In this document: piece after piece, positions 16,422 to 24,777 of the stretch | Layout of the letters: every line of letters starts with the position of its first letter | How positions within the stretch are numbered: the first letter of the stretch is position 1 | Origin: JACRBE01 sp964429005 | GTDB taxonomy: Bacteria > Chlamydiota > Chlamydiia > Chlamydiales > JACRBE01 | Length of the DNA: 51,318 nucleotides | NCBI GenBank assembly: GCA_964429005.1 | Contig: CAYSAJ010000012.1 | Coordinates: forward strand, 1 to 51,318 | Direction: 5' to 3' | Position numbers and translations under genes: made by a program | The notes under the pieces: generated by a model | The model's database searches: none | What the model was told of the DNA's origin: nothing | Seen by the model: the letters and a program-made list of their open reading frames with translations, nothing else

Positions 16422-17183
16422 ATGTCGATTCTTTTGATTGGAGTAGCTTTACTTCTTTATTTCCACGTTTGGTATTTGATTTCCTTGCTTTTCAAAGATT
16501 TTGGGGTCGTTGATATGGCTTGGGGGCCAGGTTTTTTTCTTGTTGGTCTTTTGAGCATCTATCCCTTTCAGGAGATCAATCCTCAGCAAATTCTTGTTGT
16601 AACGATGGTAGGAATCTGGGCTCTTCGCCTTTTTGCATACATATTCCTTCGTCATAAAAAGAAAGAAGATTGGCGCTATGCGAAATGGAGAAAAGAGTGG
16701 GGAGCTTGGGCCAATATTCGAGCTTATTTTCAAGTATTCCTCCTTCAGTTTGTCATCCTTATGATTTTATCCTCTCCTCTCCAATTTATTTTAAAACAAA
16801 AACTATCTCTCTGGGGTACATTTTCTTGGATAGGGCTTATCCTTTTTGTAGTCGGATTCCTCTGGGAATCTGTGGCTGACTACCAAATGCTCCTTTTTAA
16901 GAGACAAAAAAAACATGAGGGTGAAATTTTAAATCGAGGCTTGTGGCTCTATTCAAGACATCCTAATTATTTTGGTGAAAGTCTAGTTTGGTGGGGAATT
17001 GCCTTTTTTTCTCTTCCATACCCCTATGGGTGGATATTTCTTTTGGCTCCAGCCTTGCTTACTCTATTTTTGCTAAAAGTTTCAGGAGTTTCCCTTTTGG
17101 AAAGCAAATACCGTAACCACCAATCTTATCAACAGTATAAAGAGAGTACGAATGCTTTTTTCCCCTGGTTCCCTAAAAAGTAA
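16422..17183 (+). CDS. DUF1295 membrane protein (steroid 5-alpha-reductase-like fold)
   Basis: Integral inner-membrane protein of 253 residues with six or seven hydrophobic segments. The hallmark GLWLYSRHPNYFGE near residue 170, followed by SLVWWGIAFFSL and a C-terminal YQQYKESTNAFFPW, places it in the DUF1295 group related to NADPH-dependent steroid/fatty-chain reductases and isoprenylcysteine methyltransferases. The actual substrate is unknown. The ATG at 16422 was taken; a GTG at 16416 adds two residues and overlaps the AGGTG that probably is the ribosome binding site. It overlaps the next gene by 32 bp. Confidence 0.82.
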   Translation: MSILLIGVALLLYFHVWYLISLLFKDFGVVDMAWGPGFFLVGLLSIYPFQEINPQQILVVTMVGIWALRLFAYIFLRHKKKEDWRYAKWRKEWGAWANIRAYFQVFLLQFVILMILSSPLQFILKQKLSLWGTFSWIGLILFVVGFLWESVADYQMLLFKRQKKHEGEILNRGLWLYSRHPNYFGESLVWWGIAFFSLPYPYGWIFLLAPALLTLFLLKVSGVSLLESKYRNHQSYQQYKESTNAFFPWFPKK

Positions 17184-18213
17184 GCAAATTGTTTTGCCAT
17201 TTATTTTTTTTCTCTCTTCTCTGGTTGCTTCAGAAACAGAGGATGTAAGTGAAATCCGAGGCTTTACCAATTCGATCACACTCGTTGAGGAAAGAGGGGG
17301 GAAGGTCATTCTTCGCCAATCGGATGAAAGAGTTCCTCATCGTCATTTTGCCCGAATCGTCAAGTGGTATCAAAAAGCTACAGATGCTAAAATTACACCT
17401 TCATTGCTCTGCTGCGACTTCTCTCACCAAATATTAAAAATTCAGTATCAAGAGCATGAATCGTGGCCCACTTATGTTGATTGCCCTCAGGTCTATGAAG
17501 AGACGATGCTAGTTTTAAAAAAATGGCATCATTTATTCCCTCTACCCCGAAAAATTCGGAGACTTCAGCCATTTACATTGCTAGAAAAGCAGTATGAAGA
17601 TCTTCAAAAAATAGCAAGATTGCCTTCTCAGCTCCAAAACATCTTTGAAGAACTAAGAAAGATCATGAAAAAAATATTCGAAGAGGGAAAAAATTATGCT
17701 GTTATATGCCATGGGGACTTTCATAAGGGAAATGTCTTACTTGTTAGAGAACATGATACGCTCAAACCGCTTCTGATTGATTTTGATGATACAGGAGTGG
17801 GACATCCTTTTTATGATATCGCTAAGTTTACACTCATGCTCAGCGAAGAGCAGCAAATGCATTTACTAGAGGTTTATTTAGGAAAAAAGCCTACTTCGCT
17901 CGAAAAAGCCCATTTTGAAATCATGAATGCATGTGTTCTTCTGAGTGTTTCTTTCAACAGGTTAAAAAAAGCCGCTGAAAGACCTATGGATGATATAGGA
18001 TATTCTTTAGAAGAGATGGAAGATCTTCTTGCTCATCCTCAGCTTATTCCTTCATTAGATGCGAACCCTGTTGGAGACGAGAGAAAAAAAGAGCGGCAAT
18101 TAGTAGCTCTTTCAGCTTTGGCAGGTTTGCTTAAGAAAAGGCAAACGATCCCTTTTGAAGAAGCGCAATTACTCATTCTTCATAAAGAAAAAGGAATCAA
18201 AAGTTCCAGCTGA
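17152..18213 (+). CDS. APH/choline-kinase-like phosphotransferase with signal peptide
   Basis: The 353-residue product carries an aminoglycoside-phosphotransferase/choline-kinase fold. The Gly-rich strand (FTNSITLVEERGGKVILRQ) is at residues 38-56, the catalytic loop HGDFHKGN at 187-194 (Asp189, Asn194), and the metal-binding LIDFDDTGVGHPFYD starts near 208 with Asp210. Unusually, residues 10-27 are a hydrophobic stretch ending LVAS after basic residues, a likely signal peptide, so the kinase may work outside the cytosol. It overlaps the DUF1295 gene by 32 bp, which suggests coupled translation. The acceptor (choline, ethanolamine, sugar, drug) is unknown. A C-terminal helical extension of about 70 residues is lineage-specific. 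Confidence 0.75.
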   Translation: MLFSPGSLKSKQIVLPFIFFLSSLVASETEDVSEIRGFTNSITLVEERGGKVILRQSDERVPHRHFARIVKWYQKATDAKITPSLLCCDFSHQILKIQYQEHESWPTYVDCPQVYEETMLVLKKWHHLFPLPRKIRRLQPFTLLEKQYEDLQKIARLPSQLQNIFEELRKIMKKIFEEGKNYAVICHGDFHKGNVLLVREHDTLKPLLIDFDDTGVGHPFYDIAKFTLMLSEEQQMHLLEVYLGKKPTSLEKAHFEIMNACVLLSVSFNRLKKAAERPMDDIGYSLEEMEDLLAHPQLIPSLDANPVGDERKKERQLVALSALAGLLKKRQTIPFEEAQLLILHKEKGIKSSS

Positions 18214-18261
18214 ATTTATTTATTTCTTCAGTTATGATCTTTGACCTAAGTTCTGGATTAT

Positions 18262-19434
18262 ATGGATAAAGGTATTGTTTTAAAACGTGGAAAAGAAGCG
18301 TTTTTTTCCTCTAGGCACCCCTGGATTTTCTCAGGAGCAATTGACCATTTTCCTCAAGATTTCAAAAATGGACATATTTATCCCATCTACTCTTCCTCTG
18401 GAGTTCAGCTAGGATCAGGATATTTTCATCAAGGGATCAGTCTCTCAGGAAGGATCCTCTCTTTTGGACTCGATGATCCTATCAATACAGTAAAAAATCA
18501 TCTTGATAGAGCCGCTCAGATGAGAGATTTCTTTTTTGAAGGAGGATCTACTAATATGTTCCGACTCATTAATGGAGAAGGGGACTTCATTCCAGGGCTC
18601 ATTATCGATCAGTACGAAGGGTATTTGGTCCTACAATCTAGCACGCTTGGTATAGATCTTTTAAAACCTCTTATTGTAGATCATCTTATTTCAAAAAACC
18701 GATATAAAGGGATTTATGAAAAGTCAACAGGATCTTCGAGAAAAGAAGAAAAGCTTCCTGATCATCTTGAAGTCCTTTTTGGCGATGGCGATGAGGAAAT
18801 CATCGCTAAGGAGAACAATATTCACTTCATCATCAATTGGAAGAGAGGGCAGAAAACTGGGTTTTTTCTCGACCAGAGGGAAATGAGGAAAAAAGTGGGG
18901 GAACTCTCAAAGGGGCGCAAAGTTCTTAATGCGTTCTCGTACTCAGGGGGGTTCTCCCTCTACGCTTTAGCGGCAGGAGCTGCACTTGTTGAATCAGTAG
19001 ATATCTCTTCATCCGCTATTGAACTAGCACAAAGAAATGTCTCTTTAAATCAATTTTCTTCTGATCAAGCCAAGTTCACTGTCGCTGATGTCTTTAAGTT
19101 CTTAGATGAAAATCCTCTAAATTATGATTTTGTGATTCTAGATCCCCCTGCATTTGCCAAAAAAAAGGGGGATATTAAAAATGCTTCTAGGGGGTATTAC
19201 CAAATCAATTTGAAGGCTTTGCAAAAGATGCCCTCTCGATCATTTCTTCTTACCTGTTCTTGTTCTTACTATATGCAAGAAGATCTTTTCTTATCAGTCA
19301 TACGGAAAGCGGCTCAAGATGCTAAAAGAGAGGTTCAAATTATTTCTAAGCATGTTTTGGGTTCAGATCATCCTATTAACATCTTTCATTCAGAAAGTGA
19401 TTACTTAAAAAGCTTTTTATTGTTTGTTTTATAA
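18262..19434 (+). CDS. RlmI-like class I rRNA methyltransferase (COG1092)
   Basis: Cytosolic S-adenosylmethionine-dependent methyltransferase of 390 residues. The N-terminal PUA domain covers about residues 1-75, with SRHPWIFSGAI typical of the family. The Rossmann domain has RGQKTGFFLDQREMR, motif I in NAFSYSGGFSLYALAAGA (about residues 222-239), acidic ESVDISSSAI, and the catalytic motif VILDPPAFAKKKGD. A Cys-containing LLTCSCSYYM follows, as in RlmI, which makes m5C1962 in 23S rRNA. Family assignment is firm; the exact target base is inferred. Confidence 0.88.
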   Translation: MDKGIVLKRGKEAFFSSRHPWIFSGAIDHFPQDFKNGHIYPIYSSSGVQLGSGYFHQGISLSGRILSFGLDDPINTVKNHLDRAAQMRDFFFEGGSTNMFRLINGEGDFIPGLIIDQYEGYLVLQSSTLGIDLLKPLIVDHLISKNRYKGIYEKSTGSSRKEEKLPDHLEVLFGDGDEEIIAKENNIHFIINWKRGQKTGFFLDQREMRKKVGELSKGRKVLNAFSYSGGFSLYALAAGAALVESVDISSSAIELAQRNVSLNQFSSDQAKFTVADVFKFLDENPLNYDFVILDPPAFAKKKGDIKNASRGYYQINLKALQKMPSRSFLLTCSCSYYMQEDLFLSVIRKAAQDAKREVQIISKHVLGSDHPINIFHSESDYLKSFLLFVL

Positions 19435-19450
19435 CGAATCCTTTTTAAAC

Positions 19451-19470
19451 ATTGTTTTTTAGCAAACAAT
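19451..19470 (+). terminator. Weak AT-rich hairpin after the methyltransferase gene
   Basis: ATTGTTT (19451-19457) pairs with AAACAAT (19464-19470) around a 6-nt loop, followed by TTTATT. It is low in GC but well placed. Confidence 0.4.
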
Positions 19471-19507
19471 TTATTATTATTACGCTGAAAAATTTATAAG
19501 ATTATTT

Positions 19508-20758
19508 ATGGATACTATAATAAGTTGCTCACGTTGGGTCTCGTCTCTTTTCTGCGAAGGCTCACCTGCTCCTTCAAAAGAGACCCCGCCCCCACTTCCT
19601 AAAGCGAAGGAAGGTCTTGATCGGATTCATGAAGTACAAAAAGCTCATTTAGCTTTTTTAGCCGGAAGATTAGATGCCTCGACTCACTCTGTATTTCCAG
19701 ATCGAGAACGGAGAGAACTTTTTAAACTTCAGCAAGAACTAGAAAGGCATCAATGCACTGCTTCATTATCCCGACTTTGCTGCTGGCTTCCTGCAGCTGG
19801 AAGAAGCGCCCTCCCAACAGATGAAGAAATGGAGCGCTCTCCTTGGATTGAAGCTTGCTGCACATCCCGTGAAGGACGTTGGGCGATGCTTGTTGGTTAT
19901 ATTTTTGGATGCGGCTCAGGTCTTGTGGCTACTTATTTATGTGTGAATTCAACACTAATCGCTACCATGGTAGGGGGGATTTTATCAGGTTTTGCGAATT
20001 GTGGCGGTACCTATTTCACCCTCGTTGACTCTGCAAAGAGGATGAAAGCTTTAGACCGCAAACAAGACCTCCATGAAGTTTTTCATCGCTTTTTCAATGA
20101 GCTCGCACTCTATCTTTTAGAGGAACATGAATCAGCGATTGCTAGGCCCACTTATGTGCCAGGAACCCCAACGCCCGTAACGCATATCGTTGAAGAAATC
20201 CTTACGAACGAAGATCATATTCATGCGTCATTGTATGAGTTTTTTTCAGAAGCAGAGGAAAGAGAGTATAATCAGGGCTCGATCTTTGATCAGCTCTTTC
20301 AAGTTTGTCGCTACATCAGATGGAATAACCCCGAGCAACTGACAGAGCTGATTCTACGCAATCATCTTAAAACGCTTCGAAGCGTTGACCGAAGAGAGCT
20401 TGGCGAAGCCAAGGAAACGATTTCTAGGTTGGAAAGAGAAAACAGAGAGCTGAATATAAGGCAAGAGCGCTTAGAAGGTATGGTTGGTAGGCTTGAGACG
20501 AGGCTTATCGCTTTAGAATCAAGAGCTACAATTAGTGATGAAGCTGCCGCTATCGATGAAAAGAGATTACTAGAAACTTGGCCACCCTTGGCAGCACGAT
20601 CTGACAGTGCTGGTGTGGTGCATCGTGTAGCGAGTCGCTCGGTGTTAGGATTAGGAGGCTCTCCTATTCCTCGATTACCTCCTCCTCCAATAAGCAGTGG
20701 AAGAAGGATGATACCAGCAGCAACTGCTGCGGTGGCTGCGTCAGTAGATGATGAATAG
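19508..20758 (+). CDS. Inc-like membrane protein, first of a tandem pair
   Basis: A 416-residue product without a signal peptide. Two hydrophobic segments at about residues 126-147 and 150-173 are separated by only a few residues, the bilobed pattern typical of chlamydial inclusion membrane proteins. Cys pairs surround it (CCW at 91, ACC at 117). A helical domain follows, then a predicted coiled coil (about 295-340, ISRLERENRELNIRQERLEG) and a Pro-rich tail with RLPPPPIS. It clearly matches the next gene (SPWxExC, a shared second hydrophobic segment ending TLVDS, YNQGxxFDQxFQxC). Start taken at the first ATG; no clear ribosome binding site. The function is unknown; it is probably delivered to a host-derived membrane. 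Confidence 0.78.
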   Translation: MDTIISCSRWVSSLFCEGSPAPSKETPPPLPKAKEGLDRIHEVQKAHLAFLAGRLDASTHSVFPDRERRELFKLQQELERHQCTASLSRLCCWLPAAGRSALPTDEEMERSPWIEACCTSREGRWAMLVGYIFGCGSGLVATYLCVNSTLIATMVGGILSGFANCGGTYFTLVDSAKRMKALDRKQDLHEVFHRFFNELALYLLEEHESAIARPTYVPGTPTPVTHIVEEILTNEDHIHASLYEFFSEAEEREYNQGSIFDQLFQVCRYIRWNNPEQLTELILRNHLKTLRSVDRRELGEAKETISRLERENRELNIRQERLEGMVGRLETRLIALESRATISDEAAAIDEKRLLETWPPLAARSDSAGVVHRVASRSVLGLGGSPIPRLPPPPISSGRRMIPAATAAVAASVDDE

Positions 20759-20800
20759 AAAGTAAATTATTGTCGTGAGACAATCAGAACAAGGAAGATT

Positions 20801-22396
20801 ATGGATTTATTATCAGCATGTTGGAATCGTTTCACGGGAGTTTTCACACCACCCGCGGAGCCTGAAAAAATTGCGCCAGCGGTCGGTTTTCTTCCAGTAG
20901 GCGTTGATGAGAGTACCGCGGAGAGAACTTATTCAGCTTATATTGCCTATCTCAAAAGCGATGACTTTACAGCTCTGACTCACACGCCTTTTCCTCCAAG
21001 GGAAACAAAAGAACTAAGAGCCCTTGATCGAACCCTAGAGCAAAGCTCTTGCTGCAAAACAGCTTCAAGAGTTTGCTGCTTTCATACAAGAATTGCCGCA
21101 GCGGGGGAAGGTAGAGAAACCCATATTTCTCCATGGCTTGAGCCTTGTTCCACCACTCATAAAGCCCGTCTTGCTATGTGCTTTGGGTTTACTCTCGGTT
21201 GCTTATCTGGGCAAGTTGCTCTTATTTTTACCACTCCTACTTTAGCTGTAAGTATTGTTTCTGGGGTCGTTGCAGGTGTTGCCAACTGCTCAGGAACCTA
21301 CCTAACTCTTGTTGATTCGTATAAAAAAATGGAAGCTATCGCTTGCAAAAAGAAGCTCCATGGAGCCTGCAGACATTTTTTCAATAGCTTAGCTGTGTAT
21401 CTAATCGCACAAGATCAAATAGAAAAAGGTGTAGCTTCCTACCGATCTTCCGATTTGACACGAACTTTTACTGTCGCTAGAGAGCTAATCGCAAAAAAAG
21501 CAGAGATCTTGGGCGCCTTTGCAGAATTTTACTCAAGAGAAGAAGAAGCGAGGTATAATCAAGGTGGGGTCTTTGACCAGTTTTTTCAGGCTTGTGAATT
21601 TATCGTTGATCGCACTGATGGAGCCCTAGATAAAATCACCGATACAACACTGCGAAGTAGTGTACTCGCTTTAATTCAAAAAAGAGAACTAACAGAAACA
21701 CGCCGCTCTCTTATTGAATTACAAGCAAGAATCGAAGCTCAAGAAAAACTTATGGCAACTTACGCATCCCAACTCCGGGATTTGAGAAGACCTAGTGATC
21801 GAGCTGGTGCTGAATCTTATGTTGACATGAGAGAAATTGTCGGTCCAAGTAGGCCCAGATCTCCTATCAGGGCTTGGTCTCTCCCTCCTATGCCTGGTGG
21901 AATTAGCGATGAAGAATCCGTGACTGATGCGATGATGAGAGAAGTTGAGGAAATGCAGGGTGATGATGGAGTAGGGGAAGCTCCCTTAGAAATGCCCAGG
22001 CCCGCTCCTACCGGTGGATTAGGGATGTTAAGAGCCCCCTATATTCAAGATACAAGAGCTGCTCCATCAACCGCTACCGCTGTCACACATAGAGGGGCAG
22101 GAGCGCCTTTACCTCCTTATGAGCCTCGCATTTTAGGTGCGAGGGGAGTATTAGGAAGCCTTGCTAGAGGGCATACTACAGCCATCCGGCCAGGAACGGC
22201 GGCGTTTGGAGCTGTAAGAGGAGCTGTACCGATTACGCCTCCAAGCCGAGTCTTAAGAACGGTTGCTCGTTCACCTGCAACTGGCACCAATTCAACTAGA
22301 AGTGCCCCTGTTCCACCTCCACCTGTCCCTCCAAGAGAAGGTCCTTCATCGTCTCCTATGGGAAGCTTTGAAGTGAATATTGAGACCAGCGAATAA
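20801..22396 (+). CDS. Inc-like membrane protein, second of a tandem pair
   Basis: A 531-residue paralogue of the preceding protein. It shows the same order: Cys-rich N-terminus (CC at 84-85 and 92-93), bilobed hydrophobic region (about 124-145 and 147-170), TLVDSYKKMEAI, and a helical domain with YNQGGVFDQFFQACEF. A coiled-coil segment lies around 297-325. The tail of about 200 residues is disordered and Pro/Ser/Arg-rich, ending near PVPPPPVPPREGP, a polyproline stretch of the kind bound by SH3 or EVH1 domains. AAGGA precedes the ATG by 5 nt and the gap from its partner is 42 bp, so the pair is co-transcribed up to the terminator at 22453. Confidence 0.78.
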   Translation: MDLLSACWNRFTGVFTPPAEPEKIAPAVGFLPVGVDESTAERTYSAYIAYLKSDDFTALTHTPFPPRETKELRALDRTLEQSSCCKTASRVCCFHTRIAAAGEGRETHISPWLEPCSTTHKARLAMCFGFTLGCLSGQVALIFTTPTLAVSIVSGVVAGVANCSGTYLTLVDSYKKMEAIACKKKLHGACRHFFNSLAVYLIAQDQIEKGVASYRSSDLTRTFTVARELIAKKAEILGAFAEFYSREEEARYNQGGVFDQFFQACEFIVDRTDGALDKITDTTLRSSVLALIQKRELTETRRSLIELQARIEAQEKLMATYASQLRDLRRPSDRAGAESYVDMREIVGPSRPRSPIRAWSLPPMPGGISDEESVTDAMMREVEEMQGDDGVGEAPLEMPRPAPTGGLGMLRAPYIQDTRAAPSTATAVTHRGAGAPLPPYEPRILGARGVLGSLARGHTTAIRPGTAAFGAVRGAVPITPPSRVLRTVARSPATGTNSTRSAPVPPPPVPPREGPSSSPMGSFEVNIETSE

Positions 22397-22452
22397 TAAT
22401 CCTGTGGCTTTTTGATGAAAAGCTTGCAAGCTATTAGCTAACCTAGAAAAAT

Positions 22453-22480
22453 AAAGGCCTTAATATCAAAGGCCTTTTTT
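22453..22480 (+). terminator. Terminator directly upstream of the polyketide synthase start
   Basis: AAAGGCC (22453-22459) pairs with GGCCTTT (22471-22477) around an 11-nt loop, followed by a T run to 22480. It ends the Inc-like pair. The start codon of the next gene is only 4 nt further on, leaving no room for a ribosome binding site. Confidence 0.8.
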
Positions 22481-22484
22481 ATTT

Positions 22485-23573
22485 ATGCCCCTTCTTCAAG
22501 ATTTTAGAGTTGTTCGACCTCCATTTACTTTATCTCAAAAAGCGTTGCATGAATGGATTTATGCTGCCCATCAAAGAAATAACCCAGGCCCCTCTTTTGA
22601 AGAAAATTTTCTAAAGATTACAAAAGGAATTTCTGCCATTGAAGAAAGAGGAACAGTCATAGAGGATTGTCTTTCTTATGACTTTGATTCCATGAAAATG
22701 TTCCCGACAAATTTGCTCCCACAGGGGATTAATGTGGATGAAAGACTGCGTCACTATGATCAGTTTGCAGGTAAGTTTTTTGAAGAAATTTATGAGGAAA
22801 GAGCGCTACCAGATCATTTGATTCATGTCACTTGCACAGGATATTTAGCTCCAAGTCCCGCGCAAAAGCTGATCGCTGCTAAAAAAGCTTATAGAACTCA
22901 AGTGACCCATGCCTACCATATGGGGTGCTATGGCTCTCTACCTGCACTGTCTATCGGTTCAGGTTTTTTAGCTGCCCATCCCACACGATCGATCGATATT
23001 GTTCACACAGAACTTTGTACACTCCATTTCGATCCTTCTCGTTTTGACTTAGAGCAGCTTGTGATCCATTCTTTATTTGCAGATGGTTGTATTGGATATC
23101 GGATGGGACAAAATCCTCCTGGGCTCAAACTCTTGGCTCTTCATGAAGAACTTATCCCCGATAGTTTAGAAAGTATGCTATGGAATCCTTCCACGCACGG
23201 GATGAAAATGAGACTCCATAAAGATGTTCCTGTCAAAATAGGAAGACATATCGAAAAAGTAATTGATCATCTTCTTGCTAAGGTTAATCTGTCTAAAAAT
23301 GAGATAAATGGAGGCAGTTATTTTGCGATCCATCCCGGAGGGCCTAAGATCATCGATATGATCGCAAAACTCCTTTGTTTAGAAGAAAGACAAATTACCC
23401 ACAGTAGAGAGATTCTAAGGAGTATGGGCAATATGTCCTCGGCCACCCTTCCCCATATTTGGGATCGCATTTTAAAAGATGACTCTATACCTCATGGCGC
23501 TTATATTGTAAGCATGGCTTTTGGACCAGGGCTCACTGCAGCAACGGCTTTATTGCAAAAGGTGCTCGCATGA
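22485..23573 (+). CDS. Type III polyketide synthase (chalcone synthase-like)
   Basis: Homodimeric cytosolic ketosynthase that extends a CoA-bound starter with malonyl-CoA and cyclises the product. All three catalytic residues are present in 362 residues: Cys148 in YHMGCYGSLPAL, His283 in FAIHPGGPKIID and Asn316 in RSMGNMSSATLP. The C-terminal loop is MAFGPGLTAATALL, as in chalcone/stilbene synthases. The N-terminus is short. There is no Shine-Dalgarno; the ATG lies 4 nt after a terminator. It overlaps the next gene by 4 bp and forms an operon with a membrane protein and a UbiG-like methyltransferase, as in alkylresorcinol/alkylpyrone pathways. Chain length and product cannot be read from the sequence. 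Confidence 0.92.
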   Translation: MPLLQDFRVVRPPFTLSQKALHEWIYAAHQRNNPGPSFEENFLKITKGISAIEERGTVIEDCLSYDFDSMKMFPTNLLPQGINVDERLRHYDQFAGKFFEEIYEERALPDHLIHVTCTGYLAPSPAQKLIAAKKAYRTQVTHAYHMGCYGSLPALSIGSGFLAAHPTRSIDIVHTELCTLHFDPSRFDLEQLVIHSLFADGCIGYRMGQNPPGLKLLALHEELIPDSLESMLWNPSTHGMKMRLHKDVPVKIGRHIEKVIDHLLAKVNLSKNEINGGSYFAIHPGGPKIIDMIAKLLCLEERQITHSREILRSMGNMSSATLPHIWDRILKDDSIPHGAYIVSMAFGPGLTAATALLQKVLA

Positions 23574-24049
23574 TCTATTTATTTTTTGTTCCTTTTATTC
23601 TGCAGGCGATTTTGATATTTTGTGATGAGGTCTTTTTTCATCTAAAACGAGATTTGCCCCGTTTTGAGAGAATAGGGCATCCTCTAGATACATCAACGGT
23701 ATTGGTCTGTTTTGCGTTTGCCCTGGTGGTTCCTTATTCCATTCTTGCGTTGAAAGTGTTTATTGGGATGAGTTTATTTTCTGCCATTTTTGTGACTAAA
23801 GATGAGTTTGTCCACAAAGAGCATTGTCCCTGGAAAGAGCAATGGCTCCATGCCTGCCTTTTCCTCAATCATCCTCTACTCCTTGGATCTCTAATTACAC
23901 TTTGGATGGGCTCAAAGGGACAGATCAACCTTTTTAAAGGATATGAAACTTTTATTAGTTCCTTCCTTGTAAGCCAGATCGTTTTTGTAACAGTTTTTTT
24001 TCTATACCAAGTTATTTATTGGAATTTTTTATGCAAAAAAAAGAGTTAA
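23570..24049 (+). CDS. Small membrane protein of the polyketide operon
   Basis: A 159-residue integral membrane protein with four or five hydrophobic segments; I do not recognise a named family. Between the first two segments is a conserved-looking polar stretch with FFHLKRDLPRFERIGHPLDT. After the third is TKDEFVHKEHCPWKEQWLHA. Several His, Asp and Glu thus sit at one membrane face and could bind metal or substrate. It overlaps the polyketide synthase by 4 bp and the methyltransferase by 19 bp, so the three products are very likely made together. It may modify, hold or move a hydrophobic polyketide; this is inference from context only. Confidence 0.8.
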   Translation: MIYLFFVPFILQAILIFCDEVFFHLKRDLPRFERIGHPLDTSTVLVCFAFALVVPYSILALKVFIGMSLFSAIFVTKDEFVHKEHCPWKEQWLHACLFLNHPLLLGSLITLWMGSKGQINLFKGYETFISSFLVSQIVFVTVFFLYQVIYWNFLCKKKS

Positions 24050-24777
24050 TTAATAATGGTTTTTACGATGAACTTAAGGATGATTGGTATTCAAGGGAAG
24101 ATCATCCTATCGCTCTTCTTCGCCAAGAAAATCAAACGAGAAATCCTTGGATTTCTAAAGTATTAGAAAAAAAATTTCCAGGTAAGAGACTTCAAATATT
24201 AGATGTCGGGTGTGGGGGAGGCCTATTAGCTAACCACTTAGCTCTCCATCATGAGGTGATAGGAATAGATCTTTCTGAAAAAAGTCTAGAGATTGCTCGC
24301 CATTTCGATACAACTAAATCTGTGAAATATATTCAAGCTAGTGCGATGGCGCTTCCTTTTCCTGAAGAATCTTTTGATGTTGTGATTGCTATGGATTTAC
24401 TCGAACATGTTGAGAATCCTCAGCATGTCGTAGAAGAAGCCTCAAGGGTGTTAAAAAAGGGAGGACTTTTCTTTTTTCATACCTTCAACCGTAATTTTCT
24501 TTCTTATGCTTTGATCATCAAAGGAGTCGACTGGTTTGTTCCTAATGCCCCTAAAAATATGCATATCTATGATATGTTCATCAAACCTCATGAACTTGAA
24601 AATTACATGAAAGATTCTTCTTTGATCGTTCAAGAGATCAAGGGTCTCGTTCCTAAGATTTTTTCAAAAGGTTTAGTAAAGCTTCTTTTCAAACGAAAAA
24701 TTGACCATTCCTTTCAGTTTAACTTTTCTCACAGCCTCCTTACTGGATATGTGGGATTCAGTGAGAAAATATATTAG
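24031..24777 (+). CDS. UbiG-like S-adenosylmethionine O-methyltransferase
   Basis: A 248-residue class I methyltransferase. Motif I is LQILDVGCGGGLLANHL (about residues 52-68), followed by EVIGIDLSEKSLEIAR, FDVVIAMDLLEHVENP and LKKGGLFFFHTFNR. The last box, with FIKPHEL, matches UbiG, which O-methylates polyprenylated hydroxyphenols in ubiquinone synthesis. Next to a type III polyketide synthase the likely acceptor is a resorcinol or pyrone hydroxyl with a lipid tail. The ATG at 24031 was chosen; a TTG at 24019 would add four residues. Its stop overlaps the stop of the convergent LysE gene. Confidence 0.87.
   Translation: MQKKELINNGFYDELKDDWYSREDHPIALLRQENQTRNPWISKVLEKKFPGKRLQILDVGCGGGLLANHLALHHEVIGIDLSEKSLEIARHFDTTKSVKYIQASAMALPFPEESFDVVIAMDLLEHVENPQHVVEEASRVLKKGGLFFFHTFNRNFLSYALIIKGVDWFVPNAPKNMHIYDMFIKPHELENYMKDSSLIVQEIKGLVPKIFSKGLVKLLFKRKIDHSFQFNFSHSLLTGYVGFSEKIY

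Noticed and set aside
24019..24030. TTG start adding four residues to the UbiG-like methyltransferase
   Set aside because: ATG at 24031 is available in frame and gives a normal N-terminus; the TTG has no better ribosome binding site.
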